Positions 8,892 to 18,370 of a stretch of DNA of 35,049 nucleotides are shown here, piece after piece. Source of the stretch: Borrelia maritima (GTDB lineage: Bacteria > Spirochaetota > Spirochaetia > Borreliales > Borreliaceae); NCBI RefSeq assembly GCF_008931845.1, contig NZ_CP044538.1, positions 1-35,049 of the forward strand, in the 5' to 3' direction. A program made the translations under genes and the position numbers. Within the stretch, counting starts at the first letter, position 1, and every line of letters begins with the position of its first letter. The notes beneath the pieces are model-generated. The model ran no database searches. It was not told where the DNA came from and worked only from the letters and a program-made list of their open reading frames with translations.

Positions 8892-9857
8892 ATGAAAAAA
8901 AAATTTTTATCAATATATATGTTACTTTTAATAAGTTTATTATCATGTAATACAAGTGACCCAAATGAATTAACTCGCAAAAAAATGCAAGATAAGAAAG
9001 AGAAAGTTTTGGGATTTTTAGAAAAAATTCAAACAGATGATAGAGAAATTGTTGAAAAGCATCTAGAAGGAATAGAAAAACAAAAAGAATTGGTGCAGAC
9101 TTTTTATGTAGAGCCTGTTAATGTACAGAGGAATTCTCCATATTATTTTCAGGAAGAAGGAATAGAGATAAAAGAAGAAAAGTTAGTTCCAAATACCGAT
9201 GAAGAAAAGAAAGCAGAAAAAGCAATTAGCGATGGACGTCTTGAGTTTTCTAAATTAGTTGATGACGAAAATAAACTTAAGAATGAATCTATACAATTAG
9301 AATCTAGTTTTAATAATATTTACAAAGAAGTCTCAGAACTTGTAGATTCAATACAAGTAGAGGGGTATGTTGTAGGGAGAATAAATCATATAATAAAAAC
9401 AAAACTCCCTAGGGCAAAAAAATATCAGAAGCAAGAAATCCAAAATAAGCTAGAAAAACAGGATCTGATTAATTTATTCAATGAGCTGTTAGAAAAGAGA
9501 GGTGATATTGAGGAACTTCATGCTCAATTGAATAGTGGGCTTAGCGAAAGAGCCTCTGCAAAACACTTTTTTGAGAAATCCCAAAAAACTTTAAAAGAGG
9601 CTATTACTGAGAGATTAAAAAACGAACGTAAAAATTGGCCAAAGCTAAGAAGAACATCATATAGTAATTTAGCAATACAAGCAAAAAATGAAATAGAGGA
9701 TGCTTTAAATCAATTAAGCATCTCTTCTTCTAAGATAATTAAAGCAATAAAAATAAAGGAAGATGTAGAACAAATTCTTCAAAAAGCAAAATCTTTTCTA
9801 GATTCTTCAAAAAGTAACATCTGTTCTAGTGATAAATTTGTTATTTTTACGAGATAA
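8892..9857 (+). CDS. Helical surface lipoprotein, Borrelia plasmid family
   Basis: This 321-residue protein is intact. It has a lipoprotein signal peptide, MKKKFLSIYMLLLISLLSC; the lipid-bearing cysteine would be residue 19, in SLLSC. The mature part is almost entirely charged and probably helical, with coiled-coil-like runs (about 25-65 and 110-320). It is probably attached to the outer membrane by lipid. It resembles the P35/BBG01-type groups of Borrelia plasmid lipoproteins in style, but I cannot place it with certainty. The last residues (ICSSDKFVIFTR) differ in character from the rest and may reflect a late frameshift. The start is fixed by a strong Shine-Dalgarno sequence (aggagagg). 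It is monocistronic: a duplicated promoter region lies upstream and a hairpin downstream. Confidence 0.75.
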   Translation: MKKKFLSIYMLLLISLLSCNTSDPNELTRKKMQDKKEKVLGFLEKIQTDDREIVEKHLEGIEKQKELVQTFYVEPVNVQRNSPYYFQEEGIEIKEEKLVPNTDEEKKAEKAISDGRLEFSKLVDDENKLKNESIQLESSFNNIYKEVSELVDSIQVEGYVVGRINHIIKTKLPRAKKYQKQEIQNKLEKQDLINLFNELLEKRGDIEELHAQLNSGLSERASAKHFFEKSQKTLKEAITERLKNERKNWPKLRRTSYSNLAIQAKNEIEDALNQLSISSSKIIKAIKIKEDVEQILQKAKSFLDSSKSNICSSDKFVIFTR

Positions 9858-9897
9858 AAAAATAAAAAATATTTTTATAAGACCGATATTTAAAACC

Positions 9898-9925
9898 AAA
9901 GTCTTCTGTTAAAGGAAGGCTTTTT
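9898..9925 (+). terminator. Rho-independent terminator of the lipoprotein gene
   Basis: The nine-base stem aaagtcttc (9898-9906) and gaaggcttt (9915-9923) has one G-U pair, a short loop and a T-run. It lies 41 bases after the lipoprotein stop. Confidence 0.75.
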
Positions 9926-9929
9926 ATAA

Positions 9930-10500
9930 TTTTATTTAAATAATAAAAAGCTTTATAGTTAAAAAATCTTTTTTACCACATCTTCTTATCTCCCTAGCCG
10001 CTTGCTTAAATTGATAATATAAATACTTCCCCACCTTTTCCTATTACTTTATTATTCTTTTCATGCAATTTAAATACGTAAGTTTAAGACAATTAAATTG
10101 TTCCATCTAAAAATCCAAATATCAAAACTCCTTACAATTTCAAATCTAATATTATTCTTATACATTGAACAAAAATTTAAAAATTCAAATACATTCTTTG
10201 ATTTACTCTAATAAAATTTCTAAATGTATTGAAAATCTAGATAAAAATACATTGCCATCTATTGATGCACATGAAATTAATTGTGTGCAAAAATATATTT
10301 GATTTTAAGATTGCCTACTAAATAACTAAAAATTATTTACTATTTGATTACAATATTTAAAAAATCTCTATATAAAATCAAATACAACTTCTAATTCACA
10401 AAAATTCTTTATAATCAAAGCACCTTAAATATAATATTCAAACAAAAAGTATAAACAAGTTTAAAAAAATAAAAAACCTGTTACTTTTTTGTGTCGTGTT
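9930..10500. other. AT-rich stretch with no supportable gene
   Basis: Stops are dense on both strands. A few short coding-like runs, for example on the plus strand at about 10200-10300, cannot be joined to anything. I see no RNA gene or repeat here. Confidence 0.4.
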
Positions 10501-10660
10501 TTAGGCGTATGCTTTTGAATTTAAAATTGCTTTATTTATTAATGAATTTATTTGAACTGGCTTTTATAATTCTATTATTTCTTAAGCATCCTGATTCTTT
10601 ATCTTTTACTAATTCAGCAAGAATTTGTTTATAGTTGTTTTCAGTATTTACAAACTCTAT

Positions 10661-10813
10661 TTAAAGATTTTGTGAATACTTTTCAAGAGTATTAAATACT
10701 GTAATATTTTTTATCCCGTAAAATATATTGCTATAAAATAAAACACTGGCACTTTTGCCAACACCGCCTTTAATTGATACAATTGTTATTATTTTAGATT
10801 TTTTAATATCCAT
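10661..10813 (-). pseudogene. Truncated ParA (PF32), P-loop retained, fused to foreign sequence
   Basis: It starts ATG at 10813, overlapping the end of PF50 by 25 bases, and reads 50 residues. Residues 1-24 are ParA-like (MDIKKSKIITIVSIKGGVGK) with an intact Walker A. After about residue 28 the sequence departs from ParA and continues YGIKNITVFNTLEKYSQNL before a stop. That second part resembles a relic at about 34270-34340. Coding-like sequence continues past the stop to about 10500 (YKQILAELVKDKESGCLRNN). Without the rest of the ATPase it cannot partition. The cluster has therefore lost ParA and, next to it, PF49. Confidence 0.75.
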
Positions 10814-11349
10814 TTTATAATGAATCCTTCTCCTAAGTGTTTTTTATTATAAAACTCATATACATGTTTTTCTAAATTTATAAATCTGTCCACAAGTGAT
10901 TTATTATATTGTGTATTTATTTTTTCTTTTTTCAACAAACGAAATAATCCTCTTAAATAACAAAAAACACTGCCTTTTCTAAATCTAAATTCTATGTAAT
11001 ATGTTTTTGAGAATGTATATGCTTTTTTAATTCCATTTACCTCATACTTTACAAGAAAATTTTTTATTGGTTTTCTATATCCATAGAAAATTCCTAAAAA
11101 TTTATCCCCTTCTTTTACGGGATAGAGACGAAGTTCTTGAAATGCTGTTTGATAGTATAATTCTTGAAATGATATGCGACATTGATTTTTTTTAGTATCA
11201 ATTCCTAATTTGTGAAGATCCTTCATTATTTTTGTATGATACATAGTTTTATTATTTTCTTTTTCTTTCTTTATAAAAATCTCTTTTCTTTTTTTATTAA
11301 CCATTGGTTTATTTATTTGTATATGCTTTAATGCATTTTTCATGTTCAA
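10789..11349 (-). CDS. PF50 plasmid maintenance protein, second copy
   Basis: This 186-residue DUF226-family protein is clearly homologous over its full length to the one at 4252-4824 (shared KTMYHTKIM, KFLGIFYGYRKPIK, EFRFRKGSVFCYLRGL). No frame lesion is seen. It follows PF57 on the minus strand with a 35-base gap and overlaps the ParA remnant downstream. It is probably still translated, but its cluster lacks a working ParA and PF49, so its present use is uncertain. Confidence 0.82.
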   Translation of the reverse strand: MNMKNALKHIQINKPMVNKKRKEIFIKKEKENNKTMYHTKIMKDLHKLGIDTKKNQCRISFQELYYQTAFQELRLYPVKEGDKFLGIFYGYRKPIKNFLVKYEVNGIKKAYTFSKTYYIEFRFRKGSVFCYLRGLFRLLKKEKINTQYNKSLVDRFINLEKHVYEFYNKKHLGEGFIIKWILKNLK

Positions 11350-11384
11350 TCTTTATATAGCTTTTCCGTCTAGTTTTTCTGAAA

Positions 11385-12458
11385 TCAAAAAATTTTTTTG
11401 ATTTTTATTATTTCTAATAATTCATAATAATAGGTGTGAAATATTTTATTATATTCTAATTTTTTTTTGCTATTCAAATAGGTTTTTACAATAGGTTTTA
11501 GAACTTCGATTTTTTTTTCTTTTTTTAATTGCTCCACAAGTATATTAAAAGTGTTTATCTTTATATGCTTATAATTTTTTGAAGGATTTTCTTTTTTTAT
11601 TTCAATCGATTTTTTTAATTTACTTTTTATATTGCTCAAGTCTTTATATTTTTGATTTTCGATAATAAAGTGTGGTTTTCCTTTATATCTTTCATACAAG
11701 TTTTGGATATGGATTTTTAATTGAGCAGCGTCATATCCCTTTTTATTTAATTGTTTTTGAATATTATTTAATATTTCTTTTAACCTATCTTGTTTTTTTT
11801 TGAAGCAAGGCTTATTGAAATGTGAATTTTTATTATTTGTTAGGCTCATTTCGATTCTTTTCACAATTCTAAGTATTTCGATTAACTTATTTTTGTCAAT
11901 ATTTAAATTTAAAAGAGATAGGGTTCTTTTTGATAAAAAGTTACATTTATTAAAATATTTTTTTATTTGGTATTTTTCTATTTGAGTATTACTTTTATCT
12001 TCTTTTATATTATTATTTTTATTATTAAAACATTCCCCTAAATCTACATTCCCTGTTTTGGTGAATTTATCTTGAAGATAGTTATTAAGTCTAGATTTAA
12101 ATCGGGAGTATTTTTTTACTTTAAAGTATTGATTAATTTTAAGATAGCATTCTTTTTTAGGGTAGTTGAGTTTGTAGTAAATTTCAGTTCCGCAATTTAC
12201 CCCCAAGTGTTTGTAGTAGTTAGTTGTTGCTTTTATTTCTTTTTCTAATTTATAAAGATAATTTTGCATAGTTTTTAGCTTAATGGGAGCTTGACCATTT
12301 CTTTTAAGATTTTCATTGAAGTAATAGAGTATGTTACTTTGAGTATATTTCTGATATTTTCTATTTACATACTTTAGTGTTGAAATAAGAACTATTAATT
12401 TGTGTTGTAATTTATTATTATAAGGTGCATCTTTTCTGTTGTTTAATAAATTTGTCAT
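11385..12458 (-). CDS. PF57 replication/maintenance protein, second copy
   Basis: I start this gene at ATG 12458, giving MTNLLNNRKDAPYNN and 357 residues. That ATG has ggag at the right distance (ggagataaaaatg), while the longer frame from 12500 does not. The protein is a full-length homologue of the PF57 at 3146-4228 (shared LQHKLIVLISTL, YYFNENLKRNGQ and HLGVNCGTEIYYKL). The upstream conserved block, a palindrome and a hairpin are arranged as in the first cluster, so the initiation module may be intact. If both PF57 genes are active the plasmid may carry two potential replication origins. Confidence 0.82.
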   Translation of the reverse strand: MTNLLNNRKDAPYNNKLQHKLIVLISTLKYVNRKYQKYTQSNILYYFNENLKRNGQAPIKLKTMQNYLYKLEKEIKATTNYYKHLGVNCGTEIYYKLNYPKKECYLKINQYFKVKKYSRFKSRLNNYLQDKFTKTGNVDLGECFNNKNNNIKEDKSNTQIEKYQIKKYFNKCNFLSKRTLSLLNLNIDKNKLIEILRIVKRIEMSLTNNKNSHFNKPCFKKKQDRLKEILNNIQKQLNKKGYDAAQLKIHIQNLYERYKGKPHFIIENQKYKDLSNIKSKLKKSIEIKKENPSKNYKHIKINTFNILVEQLKKEKKIEVLKPIVKTYLNSKKKLEYNKIFHTYYYELLEIIKIKKIF

Positions 12459-12534
12459 TTTTATCTCCATATATATTTTTCTTATATAAAGATATAGCAT
12501 ACTTTTGATTTAAAAGTAAATATATTTATATAAG

Positions 12535-12560
12535 AATCTATAAAAAAATTTTTATAGATT
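12535..12560. repeat. Palindrome upstream of the second PF57 gene
   Basis: Twelve-base arms, aatctataaaaa and tttttatagatt, flank two bases. It is located like the larger palindrome in front of the first PF57 gene but differs in sequence, as a plasmid-type-specific binding site would. Confidence 0.6.
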
Positions 12561-12576
12561 AGGCAGGCTATTTTGT

Positions 12577-12603
12577 TATATAAATATAAATTGATTTTAA
12601 TTC
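12577..12603. promoter_or_regulatory. Conserved block upstream of the second PF57 gene
   Basis: The reverse complement matches 26 of 27 bases at 2999-3025. It is a candidate origin or PF57 promoter element. Confidence 0.55.
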
Positions 12604-12685
12604 CAACTTGAACTATAATACAAGCAGTTGTAGTAAATAATAATTTTCATTGTTTATCTACCAATATATATCAGCTAGCACTATC

Positions 12686-12729
12686 AGGGCTTTACTAAAT
12701 TCTTTTTAAAGATAATGTAGTAAAGCCCT
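12686..12729. terminator. Hairpin flanking the second replication module
   Basis: Twelve-base perfect arms, agggctttacta and tagtaaagccct. It is placed exactly as the 2875-2918 hairpin relative to its PF57 gene. Confidence 0.65.
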
Positions 12730-12805
12730 AACTTTTTTGTAAAAATTTTTGTTTAAAAAAAGTTGACGAAAATAGTTTTTATTATTTTTTATATATAAAA
12801 ACTAT

Positions 12806-14070
12806 ATGTGGAGATAAAAATAACAAATTTAGAAAAAATAATGATCCACAAGAGAACATTCAATCAAAAATTAACTTCGTAAAAGATATGAGTATAAATA
12901 TCAAAATTTCAATGAAATAGCTAGATAAATTAAAAATGTTATTGACAAACATAGTTTAGATCTTGATTTTGGTCAATTTCTAACATTTTATGTTTATAGG
13001 GGGACAAAAGATGTTCTATATTGTTAAAATTGTATTATAGAGTACAAATAGCGGGTATAGAGATTCATTTGATACGCTAATTCTCATTGAAAATTTGTAA
13101 TAGAATAATGAATATTGTCTAAAAATTCAAATACATTGTCTCAATTAGGCGGATTGTCTATTATTTATTTTAGAAGTTACGCTTTAGTTTTATAACTTAA
13201 CATAAAAAATGAAGTGGATATTGATGCAGCGCCTATTTACAATAATTATTAAAATGTTAATTTTATATCTAGCAAACAAGTTAGTGTTAATCAAACTTAA
13301 AAAAAGATATTAATAAGGAGAAAAAGATAGGTTTTATTGTTATAAGATTTTTAAAAATACACTATTTAGCATAAAAAATTAGGTAAATAAATCTACAATA
13401 AAAGACTATTCCAATAAAAATAATAGATTAGATGATCTAAATAATTTTGAAGTGTTTGTGTTGTTTAAGCAGTCTATTTATGGTAGCAGTCCATAGAAAT
13501 CCTTTTTTGTGCTGAAAAAAGAATGAAAACAATTTGATTATATATTTAAATCATGATAAATGCTTATAGGTAGCCCTCTTCACAACAGGGGGTTGATATA
13601 TCTTTATTAATATATAGAGGTAATAATGTAAAATTGTATTCTTTTAATTATAATTCTATTATTAAAGATATTGCGAGTTTATACGAATTAAAGAATGGCG
13701 TTTAGCAAAATTATAAATTCTAAAATATTATTTTTTTTATAAGAGAATTAAACAAATTAAATAATAATAGGCTAAAAAAGATGGAAGAAAAAAAGAATTA
13801 GAAGAAACTAAAGAGAAATTTGGAAATTTTAAAAAGCTAGGGACTCTATAACTGGACAAACTTATTGGGATATGATCAAAAATCAAGGAAAAATCGGATC
13901 AGATGCTTGGCAATGTAATAAATGGTTTTGGCTTTAAAAATATTACTAGTAGTAAGGAGACTATAAATATAACTAAAAAAATAATAGAAAACGCACTTAA
14001 AGAGATTATAAAAGAGCTTAAAAAGTTAGAAGAAGAGTTTAAAGATTTTAAACCTCTCATAGTAAAGTAA
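12806..14070 (+). pseudogene. Decayed gene block, possibly phage-derived
   Basis: Plus-strand coding-like runs in changing frames include KRYEYKYQNFNEIAR, DLDFGQFLTFYVYRGTKDV, KNEVDIDAAPIYNNY, KDYSNKNNRLDDLNNFEVFV, GVDISLLIYRGNNVKLYSF, DSITGQTYWDMIKNQGKIGS and a coiled-coil tail ending DFKPLIVK. Together they would make one long protein or two. They remind me of Borrelia prophage-type plasmid proteins (DUF693-like genes of lp28-2 or cp32 type), but this is weak. The start region (ggagataaaaataacaaattt) resembles the second PF57 start with ATG changed to ATA. There are many stops, so the gene is not functional. Confidence 0.45.
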
Positions 14071-14094
14071 AGAAATATTTATTACAAATATAAT

Positions 14095-14144
14095 TAATAA
14101 GAAAACAAGATTTCAAGATTTTTATTAGCCTTATTTTCTTATTA
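14095..14144 (+). terminator. Possible terminator after the decayed block
   Basis: The arms aataagaaaa and ttttcttatt flank a loop of about 30 bases. It is weak but positioned after the TAA of the decayed gene. Confidence 0.35.
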
Positions 14145-14217
14145 GTGTTAATATTGCTTAAATGTAAGTAATAAAAATGGGGAATATGATATTAAAAAAT
14201 AAGTTTGGTATTATTGT

Positions 14218-14416
14218 TATTTATGGCAAGTTTTAGTTTAAATGTAATGGCCAGAACTCAGGCTAAGAAGTATATTTAAATAGTAAAACTTATTTTTGAA
14301 AAAAAGCTTGAAGAAATTAATATCATAAAAATGAAATTGATAAAACTTTGTTTAATTTAATAAAAGACAAAAGAGTTAAGTCTAGAACAGAGCTAATAAA
14401 ATCATTTAAAGGATGA
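14218..14416 (+). pseudogene. PF49 fragment fused behind a signal-peptide-like leader
   Basis: From about 14253 the pieces RTQAKKYI, IVKLIFEKKLEEINII and EIDKTLFNLIKDKRVKSRTE match the core of the PF49 protein at 5607-6146 (KTQAYKYI, IAKLIFEGKLEEIDII, GIDKTLFNLMKDKKIKSK) with stops and shifts. Directly in front, LVLLLFMASFSLNVMA reads like an export signal, which PF49 proteins do not have. The fragment is therefore a recombination scar and not a gene. Confidence 0.7.
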
Positions 14417-14459
14417 ACTACTGTTTTATAATCAAAAATTATAAAACAGTAGTTCATCC
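14411..14459. terminator. Very stable hairpin downstream of the nuclease gene
   Basis: Perfect 22-base arms (ggatgaactactgttttata plus at, 14411-14432; complement 14438-14459) flank a 5-base loop. It lies about 33 bases beyond the stop of the minus-strand nuclease gene. It lacks a long T-run on either side, so it may act as a transcript 3' end or mRNA stabiliser. A PF49 fragment ends just before it. Confidence 0.6.
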
Positions 14460-14491
14460 AAAACATTCAGAATGTATAAACATTCTTTAAT

Positions 14492-15661
14492 TTATTTTTT
14501 AATTTTTAAAAAAATATTGTTGTAACTTAGTTTAACAAGATTTTTGATTTCTTCAATTTGTGAATCCGATGTGCATAGAATCTGAATATTTCCGTTACCC
14601 AATTTGCCAATATTCGACATATTTCTGGTAAATCCTTCTTTTAAGGTTATTTGACTTAGAGCAACCTTAACTGTAATATTTATTTTATTTGCTCCAGGGT
14701 TAAAGACAAAATCTACAAAATACCTGTCCTGCACTTTAAATCCTGTGTAATGCTTTGTTTCAACTTTCTCAATTTCATTGGGATTTAAAGCAAAAATAAA
14801 ACATTCTAATTTTTTGTATATTGTTTTCATATCGTAATTTAATTTTTCAAATTTTTTTAAATTTTCGGGCTTAATACTATTATTTTTTATGCCGGGCTCT
14901 ACACCATCTCCCATGTTATTTTTTTTATTATTTAATAAAATATCGTTATTTTCATTAAGCATACTAAAAGCATTTTTTATAAAATTATTAAATATTTTAT
15001 CTGCACATGTTTTTTTAAAACCAATTTTAGTTTTAAAAAATTCAAGAAAATCATCACTTGTGTTTTTTATTTCTTTCTTTAAATAAGCTAAAAGCTTATC
15101 TGTATATTTTTTTTCTAATGCAAAAGCCTTAGCCTCTTCGATATTTAAAAAGTTTCTAGAAAACTTTTTAAGATATTCAAAATCTTTAGATGTTAATTTT
15201 TCTAAATCAATAACCATAAAAGGCTCGTTATCTAATAAATTATCTTTATCTAAGTCAGTATAGAATCTATATTCTATGCCATCTGTTAATATACCGAATT
15301 CAACTCTCTTTTCTTGAGAGCGAATATTTTCAAAATAAGGTTTTAATTGCTTTAAATGACTTTCAAGCTTTTCCCTATTATTATGATATTTGGCCTCTAT
15401 TAAAATAGTGGGTTCTTTATCTTTTCTAGTTGGATAAATAATATAATCGACTTTTTTTAGTCCATTAAGCTTAGGAATATCTGCCTTATCTTCAACTTTA
15501 ACAATTGAAATATCAGTATGATCATAGCCCATCGCATCTAAAAATGGATCAATAAGATTTTGTCTTGTTTGTGCTTCGTTTTCAATAAAATCCTTAGCTT
15601 TTTGTATTTTTCTACTTACATCTTTTATTGATTTTATAAAATTTATATCTTTATCTAGCAT
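14492..15661 (-). CDS. PD-(D/E)xK nuclease-like protein with HsdR N-terminal domain and DUF5655-like C-terminus
   Basis: This intact 389-residue protein has two recognisable parts. Residues 20-150 look like the N-terminal nuclease domain of type I restriction HsdR subunits (HSDR_N_2 type). They show ENEAQTRQNLIDPFLDAMGYD (27-47), then D72 in KKVDYIIY and the ILIEAKY motif with E89 and K91, giving a D...ExK catalytic pattern. Residues 270-385 resemble DUF5655, a small domain often attached to such nucleases. No helicase or methylase gene is nearby, so it is a stand-alone protein. It could be a restriction or defence nuclease, but its target is unknown. The ATG has no clear Shine-Dalgarno sequence; a leaderless transcript is possible. 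It is one of few intact genes in a heavily decayed region, which argues for selection or recent arrival. Confidence 0.75.
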   Translation of the reverse strand: MLDKDINFIKSIKDVSRKIQKAKDFIENEAQTRQNLIDPFLDAMGYDHTDISIVKVEDKADIPKLNGLKKVDYIIYPTRKDKEPTILIEAKYHNNREKLESHLKQLKPYFENIRSQEKRVEFGILTDGIEYRFYTDLDKDNLLDNEPFMVIDLEKLTSKDFEYLKKFSRNFLNIEEAKAFALEKKYTDKLLAYLKKEIKNTSDDFLEFFKTKIGFKKTCADKIFNNFIKNAFSMLNENNDILLNNKKNNMGDGVEPGIKNNSIKPENLKKFEKLNYDMKTIYKKLECFIFALNPNEIEKVETKHYTGFKVQDRYFVDFVFNPGANKINITVKVALSQITLKEGFTRNMSNIGKLGNGNIQILCTSDSQIEEIKNLVKLSYNNIFLKIKK

Positions 15662-16135
15662 ATTTATATATTAACAACAAAATTAGAAAATAATTAATTA
15701 ACAAATAAATTTTTAAAATATCACTCAATCTTTAAACCTTAAGTTGCAGAAACTACTTCTTTATTATTATCATTATCATATATACTTTCTATTTTAAGTG
15801 CCCTAGCACTTTATTAATAAAGAAGAGCGTAGCTTTAGGTTCATTAACTTAAGTAACTAAGTTTTTAATTTTAACTTTAAATGTTAGCGCGCTTTTATCA
15901 AATTATCTATTTTAACCTTTTAAATGTCGTCTTAATCCTTTTTTCTCTCCAATTCTTTAGTTTAAAACTTATTTTTTACCTTTTTTATATTAAAAAATTT
16001 TATTTTTTAGAAAATAATTTTCATATAATTTTATTAAAGATTGCTGATAGCCAAAAATGATACCAATAACTTTAAATATTAGAATATTTTAAATTTAATA
16101 AATAAAAAGTTAGCGATATACTCAATCTAAATGTG
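15662..16135. other. AT-rich region without a gene
   Basis: Contains the promoter side of the nuclease gene near 15670-15710. The rest shows only short open runs; no repeat or RNA gene is seen. Confidence 0.4.
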
Positions 16136-17165
16136 TAAGATGAATTTTTTAAAGAAAAAAATGAAAATAATTTTATTTTAGTTAATCTTTACTTATTGAC
16201 CAAAGAAGATTTTAGAACTTATGAAAAATTACTTAAAATTTATTTTTATTTAGGCGTAGATGTTAAATATTAATAAATACATGGGTTTAAAATATTAGTA
16301 TTTTTTAAACAAATATTTTTATTATACAATTAAACTATAAGTAAATTAAAAATAGAAATAATAAATAATCTTCTATTGGTTTAATAAGATTGTGGTAGAG
16401 TTTTAAAACGTTTAATAGAGCATTAATACTTTAGAGATAAAAAAACAGAAATATCTCAAAAGCGTGTTAATTTATATATTAAAATAAGTTATAATAAAGG
16501 GGGTAATGTAAAAGATAGGGGGTGTTTTAATAATAAAAATAACAAAGAGAGAATGAAATAAGAAAACAAATTAATAAACTTAAGCTAAAAAATATGTCCA
16601 AAAATTTAATTTTAGAGGCAACATTTTTTCTTTTATTATATTAATCTTAATTTTTTTAAAAAAAAAGAAACAACCATAAGTATTTTTAAATTTATAAGCA
16701 AAAAAACTACTATCTTTTAAAAAACAGATGTTATTTTCAAAAGTTATTACAAAACAAGAGAAAAGAGTTAATTTCAATACTAAAAAACACAAAAAAATTT
16801 AGTAAAAGAGGGTTACGACAAAGAAAAGTTAAAAATACAAATACAAGAGACATTCCAGAAATATAAAAATAACTCCCGATTTTATATTAGAAAGAAATAA
16901 ATATAAAGATTTTGTTCAGATTATGGACAAAATAAAAATGATATTAAAAAAAATAAATATTAAAAATATAAATATAACACAAAAGCCAATGTATATATAA
17001 AATACTTTTAGAGCAATTGTATTATAGAACAAGCACAGCTAATTAAAGAAGTCTTGCTAGACTAATCAAAAAAGAAAGAATTAATACAAAAATATTTTCA
17101 AGCGTTTATTAATATGTTAAATAGATTATAAAAAAAAGTACACTAATTTTATTTTAAAGAAATTA
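16136..17165 (+). pseudogene. Decayed PF57 gene (third cluster)
   Basis: Fragments align in order with intact PF57 proteins. GNVKDRGCFNNKNN near 16505-16545 matches GNVDLVECFNNKNN. Around 16760-16900, ISILKNTKK...GYDKEKLKIQIQETFQKYKN matches the KGYNAEQLEINIKKIYENYK region. Near 17040-17130, AQLIKEVLLD...KKELIQKYFQAFINML matches the C-terminus. Stops and shifts are frequent. It lies directly upstream of a ParA pseudogene, with no PF50 between. Confidence 0.7.
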
Positions 17166-17188
17166 CTAGATGTAGGAATTATAAATAA

Positions 17189-17841
17189 ATGGATAGAAAA
17201 AATACTAAAATATTGCTATTGGTTCAATTAAGAGACGGTGTTAGCAAAAACATAAGTGCTATTATGTTTTTAACACTTTTATCCAAAAAATATAAAGTCC
17301 TTTTAATTGATGCTGATCCACAAGCATCAATTAAAAGCTATTTCCCAAATCTCTTAGAGGAACAAGGAATAGATGTCTCAAAACATATACCTTTTTTATG
17401 CTGATAATATTCTATTTAAAGAAGAAATAAGATTAAAAGGCAATTTAAAATTATTAAAAAACAAATACGACTATATAATAATAGATCTAGCTCTAGTTTA
17501 GGAATTATTCCAACAAATATATTAATTATAGGCAATTACATAATAATACCCAATGACGGCTCAAAAATGATCAGTTGAAAGTTTACAATTATTGGAATTT
17601 GTTCTAGAAAGATTAAAATACCAATTTCCCAAATGTTAACCAATTTAAAAAATATCTATTAATATTTATTAGCGTTATAAGCAAATATTATAGCTTTTTA
17701 GGCCTTATCCATAAGTGCAAAGACTTAAACGAAGGAATAGCAGAGAACTATAATTTTGATTTAAATAAAGATTATATAAAAGAATATAAAATTGCACTTG
17801 AAAAATTTTTTCAGTTATTGGACAAGTTTTTAACTTTATAA
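17189..17841 (+). pseudogene. Decayed ParA (PF32) gene (third cluster)
   Basis: It begins MDRKNTKILLLVQLRDGVSK, where the Walker A has degenerated (LRDGVSKN in place of IKGGVGKS). It then shows KVLLIDADPQASIKSYFP and stops at 17402. Later frames still read KYDYIIIDLAL, SVESLQLLEFVLERLK and EYKIALEKFFQLLDKFL, giving the whole length of a ParA in broken pieces. The ATPase core is lost, so it is non-functional. Confidence 0.85.
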
Positions 17842-17854
17842 TAAATAAGAAGAT

Positions 17855-18370
17855 AAAATTTATAAATATAAATATAAAGAATCATATTAATACTGGCAAA
17901 ATCAAAATAAAATTGAAATTAATTTTGATGAAGATAAAATAGAAAGATTAATACTTGACCTCCAAAAAGAAATTCATAATAAAATAGAAACGATGAAGAT
18001 ATTGAAATATCTTAAAGATAAGGAATATTATAATTAGATGTCTATCAAAACTTTAAAATGTTCACTGGGAATTATAAAATCACCAAAGGCTAGTTTATAA
18101 ATATTTAAGAATAGTAAATGCAATAGAAGAAGGACTTATTCAGTAAAAAGATATAATCGAAAACGGTATACAAAATTCTTTATTCCTTTTAAAGAATAAA
18201 GAAGGAATAAAGATTAAAAATCTAATAGAAACTTTATTAAGCCATTAAGATTCCAGCTTTAAAAAGAAAGTGCCTAAATGTAATGTATTATAAATTAAAA
18301 GCAAGATTTACTGGTTTTTTGTTAGAAAAATTACTTAAAGATAAAGAAGAATTGCTTACTAGATTATGAA
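17855..18370 (+). pseudogene. Decayed PF49 partition gene (third cluster)
   Basis: The pieces IEINFDEDKIERLILDLQKE, IHNKIETMKILKYLKDKEYY, RIVNAIEEGLIQ, DIIENGIQNSLFLLKNKEGI and LLEKLLKDKEELLTRL follow the order of the intact PF49 protein (IRNKINTMKILLKIKNGKLY, IIENGIDKTLFNLMKDKK). Several shifts and stops are present. With the preceding relics it shows that a PF57-PF32-PF49 plasmid core was once integrated here. Confidence 0.7.
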
